The notes under the pieces were generated by a model. The model was given only the letters and a program-made list of their open reading frames with translations, did not search any database and had not been told where the DNA came from. Of a stretch of DNA of 64,000 bases, positions 37,316 to 47,633 are shown in pieces (the stretch's first letter is position 1; every line of letters starts with the position of its first letter). The DNA lies in assembly GCA_035610835.1 (NCBI GenBank), contig CM069457.1:43565319-43629318 (forward strand). Direction: 5' to 3'. A program made the translations under genes and the position numbers. This stretch comes from Ophiura sarsii. Lineage: Eukaryota > Echinodermata > Ophiuroidea > Amphilepidida > Ophiuridae.

Positions 37316-37530
37316 TAAATACATAAATACATAAATACATAAATACATAAATACATAAATACATAAATACATAAATACATAAATACATTAAATACATAAA
37401 TACATAAATACATAAATACATAAATACATAAATACATAAATACATAAATACATAAATACATAAATACATAAATACATAAATACATAAATACATAAATACA
37501 TAAATACATAAATACATAAATAAATAAATA
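37316..37530. repeat. ATACATAA octamer microsatellite
   Basis: About 26 copies of an 8-bp unit (AAATACAT), one phase break near 37387. It generates spurious MYLCIYVF-type frames on the minus strand. Confidence 0.97.
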
Positions 37531-37539
37531 TGCAGGCTA

Positions 37540-38012
37540 ATTTTGAATCCGTGACAACATTTCTGACCATCCTTTGAAAAATGTCTGAATTTCCAGTTCC
37601 TCAATGGGATGGCAGATTATTAAATTCTGAGACGAAATTCCAGACCATCCTTTGAAAAAAGTCTGGATTTCCGAGTTCCTCTATCTGGTGCTAAACCATG
37701 GGCTGACTAAATTTTGAGACGAAATTCCAGACCATCCTTTGAAAAAAGTCTGGATTTCCGAGTTCCTCTATCGGGTGCTGATCGTGGGTTGACTAATTTC
37801 GAGACGAAATTCCAGATCATCCTTTCAAAAAGTCTGATTTCCGAGTTTCTCTATAGGGTGCTGAACCATGGGCTGACTAAATTTTGAGACGAAATTACAG
37901 ACCATCCTTTGAAAAAAGTCTGGAATTCCGAATTCCTCTATAGGGTGCTGACCATGGGTAGACTAATTTCGAGACGAAATTCCAGACCATCCTTTGAAAA
38001 AAGTCTGGAATT
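37540..38012. repeat. Tandem array of an approximately 85-90 bp unit
   Basis: Five to six units containing TTTTGAGACGAAATTCCAGA, CCATCCTTTGAAAAAAGTCT and GGATTTCCGAGTTCCTCTAT. It shares the GTCTGGATTTCC word with the array at 29873-30330. Confidence 0.92.
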
Positions 38013-39174
38013 CCAATTTTATCTGAATAGCCCAATACTAAGCTTGTATAAACCAAGTGATATTATCGACTACTCTTTTTTAGATAAAACGTTATGAATC
38101 TAGTAAAATAGTAAATAGTAAAGATATCACTCATAATATGTAGTGGTTTTAAACCATTCTAAAGCAAGTTCATATGCACTTACCATATTCAGATGACTTC
38201 CCTGCATGCATTTACATATCTATCAATCGTATAAAGTATGTCAAACATGATCTAAACTCATCTTCATAAATCACCTTTACTATCTGTGAATTTTCAATAA
38301 ATCACTAAAGGAGATGGCTTCAAAGACCTGGAGATATGACATGTGAAATTACTCTAAAGTTGCAAATGTTTGCGCGTGCAGAAGGTTTGAAAAATGATTA
38401 TATCAAGTTTCAACATAAGTCGTACCGTTAAAAAAAAAACAGTATACCTGCACAAACCTCCATTTAGGACCAGTTGTCCCATGGACCAGTTGCCTGCCCA
38501 ATATTCCCCTACCTATACCCCTTTCCAATGTCAATGACCGACACCCCCCCCCCCCCCACCCCCATCCCCGGGGAAAAGACGACAGAGTATGAACGCGTTG
38601 CATTTGCTCATCGTTCTGACTTCACCAAAATATAAACACAATGCAAAACCTAGAGAAAAACATTTAAATATACATGGTAAATCATTTATTATTTGGTGAG
38701 GTTCCTTGTTTTGATTTGTTACAAGCAATAACAAATAAATTGGGCTAGGATGTTATTATGTTGAAAAGTTACTGTTTTGAATATTTCTCATATACTTTAA
38801 CATGGGCCAAAATTACACACTGTTGGCTTCTTTTTTCAGTAAATGCTGGTCTGTGTCGTAATGAAGAATGCAAATGAAAATGAATTTGGTATTGTTCTGT
38901 CATAGATAAGTTGTCTATCCAACCACAAAAGTTGCTGAATATATACCCACCATGTAGATGAGGCAGTTGCAATGTGTTGATAATTCCTTTTTAAAAAATA
39001 CCTAAAATAAAGAAGAAAAACCCTGCAGCTTAGTGTGTTTTAGTTCCAATTCATTATGTACATGTAGCAGGGTGATATGTTGTTGTAATTTCATCAAATA
39101 AAAAAAATTCACTATAAAACTGTACTCAAAATTTGACAAATATGTCTTTTTTTGTGGGCCAAAATTACCCATCA

Positions 39175-39645
39175 AGCGCACTTTCCACCAACTTCTAATA
39201 ATTTTGCTAATTGGAAATTACAACCCCCTGGAAAATATCACGTAATGCGGTGACATTCGCATGCATTGAGCAGATGATACATTACAAAGGACGTATTTGA
39301 TAAGGTGCTTTATCAAATGTTTGATGAAATGCCTTATCAAAAATTGGTATTTTGATATGAATCTTGTAAAAATCATAATGATTTCTTTACAATTTATTTG
39401 TGACGGGATCAAAAATCAATGATTTAGGCTTTCTAATCAAACATGAAGTTTAGAGTGTAGTCGAAGTTACCTTTAGGGAAACCTGAAATTACTTTATTGC
39501 ATCTTGCTGCAGTATTTTTAACGGTAGTTTTTAAGCTTCATTTACTCTTTATTCTCAGACGTTGTCATCTGTTAAGTTTGCTCTTTTCCTTTCTTAATGA
39601 AAGCTCCTCTGGAATCAAATAAAATCAAGACCCCCATTACTATTA
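39175..39645. repeat. Dispersed repeat, copy 2
   Basis: Direct-orientation counterpart of 27475-27945, about 11.7 kb away in the same intron. Confidence 0.85.
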
Positions 39646-39649
39646 TACT

Positions 39650-39915
39650 CAAAGAAAAAATTAAGCAATGTTGGGTAAAATACTACACTTCACGATGGTA
39701 AAGAGGGAACATGGTTGTTTGTTGGGTAAAAATGTACACAACAGTGTTTGTGTAGAGTCTTACACAACACATAGTGAACATTTTACCCATCAAATAGCTA
39801 AATTTTACCCAACAAAGTTTACACAATATCGCGATCGTTGGGTAAATGTTTACCCCAAAACGACCATGTTTTGACCCAATTATGTGTAACATTTTACAAA
39901 ACCGAGGTTTTACTC
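39650..39915. repeat. Iterated GTTGGGTAAAA element
   Basis: The words TTGGGTAAAATG and ATTTTACCCAAC recur in both orientations, starting after TACTCAAAGAAAAAATTAAG. It is probably another motif-iterated MITE; a right end is not obvious. Confidence 0.5.
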
Positions 39916-40170
39916 AACACTTGTGCCATTTTGGTACACATAATTTATTTAATAAAATGCAGGTATATATTTTGAGCCATTTTGGATGTCACTATTTGCA
40001 TTCTAATCTTCTTTCGCAATTTTACTTTCCACGGAATTGACTTGACCGGACCGGGGCTCAAACCCACAACCTCTGTATATTAAGACTGACGCCGTATGTT
40101 TGTGATGTTTGTGAGCGGGTAACAGTTTACCTTTACCATTATCCATACTTTACCACCGAGCTTTACTATA

Positions 40171-41072
40171 GGTTTTCCCGTTCATTTAAACCATTTTTTA
40201 AACAAGTTAGTCGCAGCAGCTTACAAATTAGTCCTAAATATTATTGATGTGCATTTCTCAACTTCAATTTAGTCTCATCTATTCACTTTCAATATCTTAC
40301 AAAAGTATATGGTCAATTGAACACTGTAAATAGTCACTAATCATTGAATTTAGTCTCGCCTGTCATGTATGTACCGCGGATGACTGGTTCTAAAAACCAA
40401 TTTGGTCTTATTTCAAACAAGTTAATTCTTTTGCAAATCAAATCCATCTGCTCTGATTTCGATTCGATTCAAATGTTTTCTATTTGGCCTATAGTTTAAG
40501 CAGCAGGCCTACCACGCTGTATTGCCAGAAAACCAATTGATAGATGAAAGACTTAACTTTAATCATGTTGATAGATTGTATCAATTTAAATATACATGTG
40601 AATATATCATTCCTAGAAAACGAGATATAATTATATGCATTATATATATAATTATATTGGACCTGTTGTTATTTTAAATCTGCAATAATGACAAAAGTCA
40701 TTGGCAGTTTCTTTAGTTTATATATGCTGAAAACTTGGTGAGAAGTGCTGAAAAGTCATCAGTACTCACCACGTGTATGTATGATGAAATTTATTGACGA
40801 AATAGTTATTTTGTACTGTAAAAGACTAATTTGCTTTTCACAATTGTCGACTGAACACTTTGTTGGACCAAATGACACTAGTATGACGAATAACAGCGCT
40901 AAAATGTTTAATTTGTTTGAATTTTGTTTTAAAGTGAATATTGATCAGACTAAAGTGATTGTTACTAAGACTAAATTGAAGTTGAGAAATGCACGTCAAA
41001 AATATTTAGGACTAATTTGTAAGCTGCTGCTACTAACTTGTTTAATAAATGTTTTAAAATGAACGGGAAAAC
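40171..41072. mobile_element. 900-bp foldback element with GTTTTCCCGTTCATTT ends
   Basis: About 115 bp at the left (GTTTTCCCGTTCATTTAAAC ... AACTTCAATTTAGTCTC) reappears as reverse complement at 40965-41072 (GACTAAATTGAAGTTGAGAA ... AAATGAACGGGAAAAC). A second inner pair (GGTTCTAAAAACCAA region) is weaker. The 105-codon frame inside runs across the right arm and is not a recognised protein. Confidence 0.8.
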
Positions 41073-41077
41073 ATATA

Positions 41078-41677
41078 TACGAGGGGGTATCAAAAAGTTC
41101 TTGAAATCACCAAGAAGTGAAGGAGCCAGAATTCTTTTTTATATGTGAACCTTCAGACATCTTTAAAAAGTCACTGTGCAAAGTCACACATTTCTCCCAC
41201 TTTTTATTACCTGTCCACAGACCGCCATTGTAGAGATCTTCAGATTGACCGCCATTGATTGATCCTCAGTTGCGTTATTCCCAAAACAGCAATAAATGGT
41301 TTAAAGTGTTGACAGAAAGGGGTCAAAGGTCATGTAGGGGTCGTTAGAGGTCAATCTGTGCACACCCCATGTTACCCATAACATTATTGTCACCAAGCTG
41401 GTTTGTAATGACCTTTGACCCCTTTCTGTCAAAACTTTAAACTATTTATTGCTGTTTTGGTGAATGACGCAATCTGAGGCAATCTGAGGATCAATCAATG
41501 GTGGTCAATCTGAGGATCTCTACAATGGCGGTCTGTGGACAGGTAATAAAAAGTGGGAGAAATGTGTGACTTTGCACAGTGACTTTTTAAAGATGTCTGA
41601 AGGGTCACATATCAAAAAAAGGTTTCTGGCTCCTTTAATTCGTGGTGATTTCAAGAACTTTTTGATACCCCCTCGTA
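41078..41677. mobile_element. Mariner-type MITE, 600 bp, arms of about 280 bp
   Basis: The ends TACGAGGGGGTATCAAAAAG and CTTTTTGATACCCCCTCGTA sit on TA duplications. Almost the whole element folds back, interrupted by a short centre near 41370. There is no transposase. It ends 48 bp downstream of exon 2. Confidence 0.92.
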
Positions 41678-41724
41678 TATAACCGAATAATGATACGAAA
41701 TAAAATAAAAAAGTTTTACATTAC

Positions 41725-41880
41725 CTGCACGACATTCCAAATGGCGGCGCTTTCACAAAGTATCTCTGATTCAGAAGAGAAGTAGGTACCAATAAGAATC
41801 GGAATAACAGGGCCCTTATAGATATGGTGATATAACAATCTGTCCGCCATTCCTTTATTTTCCTTACCGGGGTTGTTAGG
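41725..41880 (-). CDS. GABA-B-type receptor, coding exon 2
   Basis: A 52-codon exon with acceptor TATGTATAG before 41880 and donor GTAATG after 41725, phase 0 at both ends. It encodes the first flytrap lobe around ADRLLYHHIYKGPVIPILIG and SAAIWNVVQ, the counterpart of the LLYDLLY...MWNL segment in GABA-B receptors. It joins the previous exon with no gap expected from the family. Counting back from the conserved Trp, the serine equivalent to human GABBR1 Ser130 is kept. The cysteine before it (Cys129) is Phe, and its disulphide partner (Cys103, in the CDPG motif) is Asn in an NNPG motif, so both partners of that bridge are missing. An extra cysteine sits in EILCESAA. Confidence 0.92.
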
Positions 41881-41996
41881 CTATACATAAAGAGAAACAA
41901 GATTTGATTGTTATATTGTGATATTTTCATATCAATTTAAAAACAAAATTTATATAATAAGCTTCGTTAGCTACCAACCTTTCAGGTTCTTATATA

Positions 41997-42535
41997 TACA
42001 GTCATCAAAAAAGTAACTATGCAGGTAATAAATGAGCTTTTAACTCTAAAAATAGATATCCTACCTAAAAATATTAAATTATAAAGTTGTTGACAAATTT
42101 ATCTTCTTTAATATGAGATATTGCACGCTAGGATCGGTTGAATATTGATGAAGTGACAATCCAAAATGTTCACATTTTACATTTCGAGTATGACAGGTAG
42201 TGTGTGTGGCGTATTTATCCATCGGAACAATACGGCCGACTGTCCAACCTGCGCATGCATCCCCCAATTGCACTACCGGTAATCGATAAGGTACCCGTAG
42301 ATTGGCCCGCGTGAAGAAAATTAAAATGTAAAAATGAAAATCAGACTTCACCCCACATTTTAGAGTGTCACTTCCTCAATAATCAACCGATTCTAGCATG
42401 CAATATCTCACGTTAAATAAGATCAATTTCCCAACAACTTTATAATTTAATATTTTAGGTAGCATATATAATTTTAGAGTTACAGGCCCATTTATTGTAA
42501 CCAGTATAGTTACTTTTTTAGCAACTCATGATCAG
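41997..42535. mobile_element. Mariner-like MITE with CAGTCATCAAAAAAGTAAC end
   Basis: About 140 bp at the left (CAGTCATCAAAAAAGTAACT ... TATTGCACGCTAGGATCGGTTG) is matched in reverse at 42385-42520. The right tip is mutated. The centre carries unrelated sequence. It lies in intron 1. Confidence 0.82.
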
Positions 42536-42912
42536 GAATTGGATTTTCAACTGAAAAAAGGGCTTTTAAGATTCCAATGATGACTATAGAATATATCAAT
42601 GTATTGTTTAAATTACCCACACCATAGGAATGGTAACTCATAACCAAAGATCCTATACTAAATTATTTTATTTATTCTGATCACAAGTATGATTTTTGAG
42701 GACTTTTTTCTGCGTAAAAATACAATTTATTTCGAAGGCAACAACATCTAAATTGAGTACATTGTGTACATTGTGTTAATCAATGGCATTACGAGTGTTG
42801 CCTGTCAACACGATACTGATAATACCTTTAGAAATAGTTATAACTATTTAAATCTATGATGGAATATTTTATCAGGAATTCAGAACAACATTATATGAAT
42901 TTTCATTAGAAA

Positions 42913-43305
42913 ATGAACAATGTCAACGACACTGGTAGCCTGAAATTCACCTATGAAATGTTTAAAGTCAAAGCCCACACCAGTCTCAAGAACATCCTCG
43001 TCCACCCAAAAGACAAACTTTCAAACAAGTACAAGGCTGGGGTCGTGTATGAAATTCTCTGTGCCAACTGCAAAAGGCCTACATGGGTGAAACAGGCAGA
43101 CAAATTCGGCACGCGAAAAAAGGAACACAAAACTGAAGCTAAAAAATGGGCGCTCAAAAAAAAAAAAACATGGAAAAAATCCGAGAACACAGATGCGTCA
43201 ATCAGTAGGGTATTGTATCAAAAGAAAGGAAAACACACGGTTAATTCACTCCTCAACACCTCTCATGCTTGTTTTTTCTCTTCTTATTCAGAGGGTAACA
43301 CATGA
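42913..43305 (+). pseudogene. Fragment of a second Penelope-like element (GIY-YIG part)
   Basis: Residues KYKAGVVYEILCANC begin the GIY half of a GIY-YIG nuclease. The YIG half (KAYMGETGRQIRHAKK) is in the neighbouring frame at about 43070-43120, after which the first frame again resembles the family (KEHKTEA). Frameshifts therefore break the domain. It differs from the element at 20021, which has VIYLISC/YVGKTT, so a separate lineage is present. It lies in intron 1, antisense to the host gene. Confidence 0.75.
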
Positions 43306-43927
43306 TCGTACCAGGAGGTTGAAATACCCCACCCCCCCCCCCCCCCCCCCATTTGACGGCGTTTTAAGGATAATTTGGCTCATTTAACCCCCATTTTCGT
43401 GCAAAAACGAGGACATTTTGCCTGAATAAATTTCCTTGTTTTTTCCATTTCAAGGACACTTGAATGGCACGCAAAAAACGAGGACACATTTGGTTCAAAA
43501 TACTCCCTTTTACAATGTATAAACAGAGGAGCGGACAGGGGGACTTCAAATGTAATAGTCCTAGGATATTAGTTTTAAAATCTTTTTTCGGACATAGCTT
43601 CGAAAAACACCTCTAATTTGGGGAGATCGCGGACATCTTTATAACTCCTCCCTTAACGCGATTTTTGGAACGTTCGTGCGTACCAAATGTCAATGTCGAC
43701 TGAAACCACCGGGTTTAAAACGCTTTATTTTCACAAATCATATTTCTCCTGATCACGCTGTTCAATTTCTTAGATTTTGGTTTAAAACGAATGACAAACA
43801 TGTTATTGAGTATTAATCAATCAGTGAACCTACGTTTTCCATGAACAACATCGAATCAAAACAAACTACTTTTTCAATCACTCCAGTTTTTGTTTGTTTT
43901 ATGTTTCCTGATAAATAACTATTAATT

Positions 43928-44235
43928 CAGTGGCGTAGCCAGGTTATTCATATTTGGGGGGCGAGAACTGAAAATGAACCGACAAGATTGTTTTTAGTAA
44001 AGACACGCGCCCCACTTTACCCCTATTTTTGGCACGGTTGCGCGCGAAATTTTTTCATATGTGTACTTTTGACTATCATAATTCCATGATTCCTCTGGTC
44101 AAATGAACCGACAGTGCCAATCTCAACCGACACGACGCCAATATTGGGGGCAGTCGCCCCCCCCCCCCCACCCGCCGCCCCGCCCCCCCCCCCCCCACCC
44201 CCCCACCCCCCCCCCCCCCTCTGGCTACGCCACTG
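43928..44235. mobile_element. hAT-like MITE CAGTGGCGTAGCCAGG, beside exon 1
   Basis: The ends CAGTGGCGTAGCCAGG and a TGGCTACGCCACTG complement are terminal repeats. The flanks TATTAATT and TGTTAATT are an 8-bp duplication with one mismatch. The interior ends in a 60-base C-rich tract. Only 54 bp separate it from the splice donor of exon 1. Confidence 0.88.
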
Positions 44236-44289
44236 TGTTAATTTGATTAATGACTACATTCAATGATCACGAGCAAATGTAATACTTAC

Positions 44290-44580
44290 ATTGGTATTGT
44301 TGATGTGAAGTATGAATTCATAATCTCCCAGAATATCCGATGAATTGTTTACATCATTCGCTGCCATTTGAGCTGCGATATCAAGCCCGCTTCTCCACCC
44401 ACCTGGAAACAAACCCAACACGTGCACCGGTTGTTTCCCCGCCGCTGTTTTTCCCGCCAAAACCAATTCTGGCACGAGGATCATTATAGACAACCAAATG
44501 CTGAGTTGATGAATCATTATTGCCATAACACATCCGCAGCTCCACCTGGTTAGTTGTACGGTCTGCATTCCAATGCACAT
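44290..44580 (-). CDS. GABA-B-type receptor, coding exon 1 (signal peptide and start of ligand-binding domain)
   Basis: First recognisable coding exon of a class C GPCR of the GABA-B family: 97 codons from the ATG at 44580 to a GTAAGT donor just after 44290. A hydrophobic segment at residues 19-42 (MAIMIHQL...LVLA) reads as a signal peptide, so translation may start at Met1 or Met19. Residues 52-97 match the start of the GABA-B Venus-flytrap domain: VHVLGLFPGGW, then AAQMAANDVNN and DILGDYEF. The GGW tryptophan (residue 62) matches Trp65 of human GABBR1, recalled as a GABA contact; the loop before it is two residues shorter than in GABBR1. The exon ends in phase 0 and continues at 41880. Expected product: a plasma-membrane receptor with an extracellular N-terminus. 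GABBR1, GABBR2 or an invertebrate-specific paralogue cannot be told apart. A 5' UTR exon may lie upstream. Confidence 0.9.
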
Positions 44581-45567
44581 TGTTTACCTCTTGATGAGAA
44601 AGTATAGGGTGGTAACAGATATTCAAAGAGCGATGAGGGCGCACAACTTCAATATGCCAAACTGATTTGCTTCGACTGTAATGATAATACTTTATATCAC
44701 ATTCCGGTTGAGAATTGCGTTTACCTGGAGTAGTGTTCTTGATGATCGTGCACACCTCTTTATCTGGCTTGTATTACAATTCATTTCGTTTCTCTCAGTG
44801 ATAACAACATTGTACACGTTATTACACCTTTGTTAATACAACGTGCATTCATTATCAAAATATCAAAATGAATCAAACTGCAGTGATAGACAAGGTGTAA
44901 TATATAGTTGTTGTAAGGAAAATGCTGACACTAATTGGTAAAGAGGGACTTGGTCGCAATAAATATCGTTTATTGTCCGAGAATGTCAAAATAATAATAC
45001 ATTTGTGATCATTGTTGGTTTTAACTGTTGCAGAATGTAATTTAAGCACATTTTGATTCAAGTCGCAACATCATAACATTACAAGAGAATGAGCAAAGAG
45101 ATAGTAGATTGCTTTCATCCTTTTACAGATAAATCAATATCCGATGGCGTAGTGCACGTTAGAATCAAAGACATGTTAGAATATAACCGTCAACTAGCTC
45201 ACGTTAACTTTATTACGAACCACAAGACAAAACCTATGACAGTATCATAATTCGGAGAACAAAATGTATGGGCCCGGGCTTGAACCAGTAACCATGAGTT
45301 TAAAAGTAACGTGCACAACTACGTCAGCGAATACGCGGTTTCGTGGTTTAGGACCGGAAGCCGAAATGTACCGAAATTTAATATTCAATACAAAAATGCA
45401 AAGTGCATTTTGCATTACAATTAGTAGGCCTACGTGCTAAAGGTAAATCCGTCGGCTTTGTATGTGCTACACTCATTGCTTTGTGGAATTCAATTTCAAT
45501 ACAACTCGGATTTTAGTTCAGAAACCCTGATGAATTATATTGTTGTTAGTTTCAGGTACTTTTGATT
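44581..45567 (-). promoter_or_regulatory. 5' flank of the receptor gene
   Basis: DNA upstream of the receptor start codon. It should hold the 5' UTR and perhaps an upstream intron: a GGTAAAC donor-like site lies at 44584-44590 on the minus strand. I see no clear TATA box or initiator. A tRNA-like fragment sits at 45255-45330. The role is an inference from position. Confidence 0.3.
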
Positions 45568-45777
45568 ATACAAGGAGTAATCAATCAATGCTTTTAAACA
45601 CCGTCTGAAAACATATTTGGTTCCAAAGTGCATGTCATGTATTTTTTGCTAAATGTTGCTTCAGGCATTGCTTCAGGTCACATGTTCATCTTTATTTTAT
45701 ATCTATGTTTGTATGTAGGCTCTCTAGAGAGATGGCGCTTTATATATGTATTATTATTATTATTATTATTATTAATA
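45568..45777 (+). pseudogene. 3' tail of a second CR1/L2-like LINE
   Basis: INAFKHRLKTYLVPKCM at 45584-45633 is the usual end of a CR1/L2-type reverse-transcriptase ORF. It is followed by AGATGGCGCTTTATATATGT and a (TTA)n tail. Severely 5'-truncated. Confidence 0.75.
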
Positions 45778-46841
45778 TACGAGGGTCATTCAATAAGTTC
45801 TACTTCCTACCTCATAACTTTCTTATTATATAAGCCAGTCTTATGAAATATCACACAATTGTAGCGTGGAACCTCAGCTACAAATTCATTGTAAATTGAT
45901 ATGAGTACTGTTTGTACTTTTTTAGAGGTGCAGTGAAAACCAACCTTACATTTAGTGTGACGGAAACGGATGTAAAACAGCAAAAAATCGCCAAAGTGCT
46001 ATTCATTTGGCCTATTGTAAGAAGCAAAACATACCTATCGGTCAATTATAACCGTTCAAAATGTCACATATCTCTTTAACAGACCATAAGCAATGAATGT
46101 GACTGATTTATTTGGACAGATTATGCCCTCTGATTAACCAGAACCAGATCGGGACAACCACAAGTTTACCACTGCCCTAGAGCACCCTGCAAAAGGCCTG
46201 TTTAACTTTCATGGGAACCAAGTGATTTTCAATATATACCGGACTAAATAGAGGAATTACAAGTCTCCCAAAAGATAATTTTCTATCATTTACTACCTGA
46301 TTGACTATTCTGAAAGTGGCACATAATGAAAACTCATAAAATCTCTATTATGTTAAAGATTTAACGTCGAAGCATCACTGTGGCTTGAGTTGTAACAACG
46401 AAAATTATACTGATTATCAGTAGTCCAGTCTGCCAAAGGCATAGCAATACATTTGAGTTGATGTTACACTATTTGCGAGCCTACAAGAGTAAATATTGCT
46501 TACAATCTCATTCAAACATGATAATACTATACTTTTATCAGATATCATTCATTGCTTTCCATTTTCAGTATCAAAATCATGCTATTATATCAAACCATAT
46601 AATACGGAAAACCCCCCGTAAAACATGCATTTATTTTTAAGGTAATTTTCCGTTTCCGTTGTCCAAAATCTCTCTCCGGATTTGACCGCATCCTATGAAA
46701 AGTAAAACAGATATCGATTATCATTAAATATAAATGTGTAGCTATAATTCAGAGCTATAATTATGATAAATGTCATGAGGCTGACATTCATATTAGCAAT
46801 GTTATGAGGGAGGAGGTAGAACTTATTGAATGACCCTCGTA
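45778..46841. mobile_element. Mariner element, 1.06 kb, apparently without transposase
   Basis: TACGAGGGTCATTCAATAAG at the left and its complement CTTATTGAATGACCCTCGTA at the right are classic mariner-type ends with TA duplications. The interior is AT-rich, with a short frame around 45958 (VTETDVKQQKIAKVLFI) that might be a remnant of a mariner transposase N-terminus. No D,D34D frame survives. Confidence 0.88.
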
Positions 46842-46954
46842 TAACTGTTGATAACTGTTGATAGCTAGACTTTTTAAGTCACTTTTTTAGCAAAGGCCTT
46901 ATTAGGCCTGATTTGTGTTTTGAAGTATAGCTACAGATTACAAAATTAGTGTTG

Positions 46955-47290
46955 TTCTAGACATGTTCAGGGGCAAGAGCACTTACAAGGTTTTGACAGA
47001 TGTATGATTGGCCCTTGGAATATGTTTCAAACAGACTGCTCAAAGGTTATACATTGAAAGTATTACTTTATACACGCTAATATCAGTCAGGGCAATTACC
47101 AAATCTGGCAATCGGGCGGGCAGGTCCTATGAAAAAAAACATTGGGCAGTTTTACGTTATACATGCATATGGTGAAGGGCCGGAAAGACATAATGAGTAT
47201 TTGACAGAACAGCGACGTTATATTTCTATTCCAAAAGTCAAGGATTGTTACGCTGAATGAAACTCACCAAATAATATGTTAAGGTCTTCC
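46955..47290. repeat. Repeat related to 63.0-63.5 kb, partly inverted
   Basis: 46955-47025 is the reverse complement of 63040-63105 (TTCTAGACATGTTCAGGGGC, CCTTGGAATATGTTTC). 47125-47270 matches 63110-63155 plus 63401-63470 in direct orientation (TATGGTGAAGGGCCGGAAAG, AAGTCAAGGATTGTTACG). It is the empty-site version of the hAT-like insertion at 63162. Confidence 0.85.
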
Positions 47291-47633
47291 CACAATGCAT
47301 TGCGCAAACGCCAGCCAACTAAAGCTTTTTTTAACACCATGCATTTGTCGAGCTCTTAGAAATAAGAAAAAGAAACACTGATAACTAATTTATTTATTGA
47401 TGTAAACTAGAACCCCAGCTATGGGTTAAATAGTTCTTGACTGGTCAGCAAGGTCAAGATAGTCCTTGTGGCAGACGGTCCGGAAGAGGATTAATGGCAC
47501 AAAGTCATCTCCAGCAGGTGGAAGATCTAATAATATAGACAACAGCTGGTGGTACCGCCAAGTTAGCTGGCATTGCTGACTAACAACACGCCTTGCCAGC
47601 GCGTCAGTTACAGGCAAAAACCCTTAAAGCATC

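Larger units (their letters stand above)
13979..41724 (-). other. Giant intron 2 of the GABA-B-type receptor gene
   Basis: This 27,746-bp phase-0 intron lies between exons 2 and 3. It is a landing zone for mobile elements: a plus-strand Penelope-like element, hammerhead palindromes, several MITEs, tandem arrays and long homopolymers, listed separately. The stretch 13982-17217 is AT-rich; I see no gene, clear repeat or RNA in it. Neither do I in 23113-23936, 24481-25836, 26891-27360, 31776-32164, 34131-36766 or 38013-39174. No additional exon of the host gene is needed by the family alignment. Confidence 0.8.

Noticed and set aside
37194..37604. Long minus-strand frame of repeated MYLCIYVF
   Set aside because: Pure translation of the 8-bp AAATACAT microsatellite; stops are absent only because of the repeat unit.
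44381..44755. 124-codon minus frame overlapping exon 1
   Set aside because: Different frame from the exon with clear GABA-B homology; no recognisable protein and no splice continuation.
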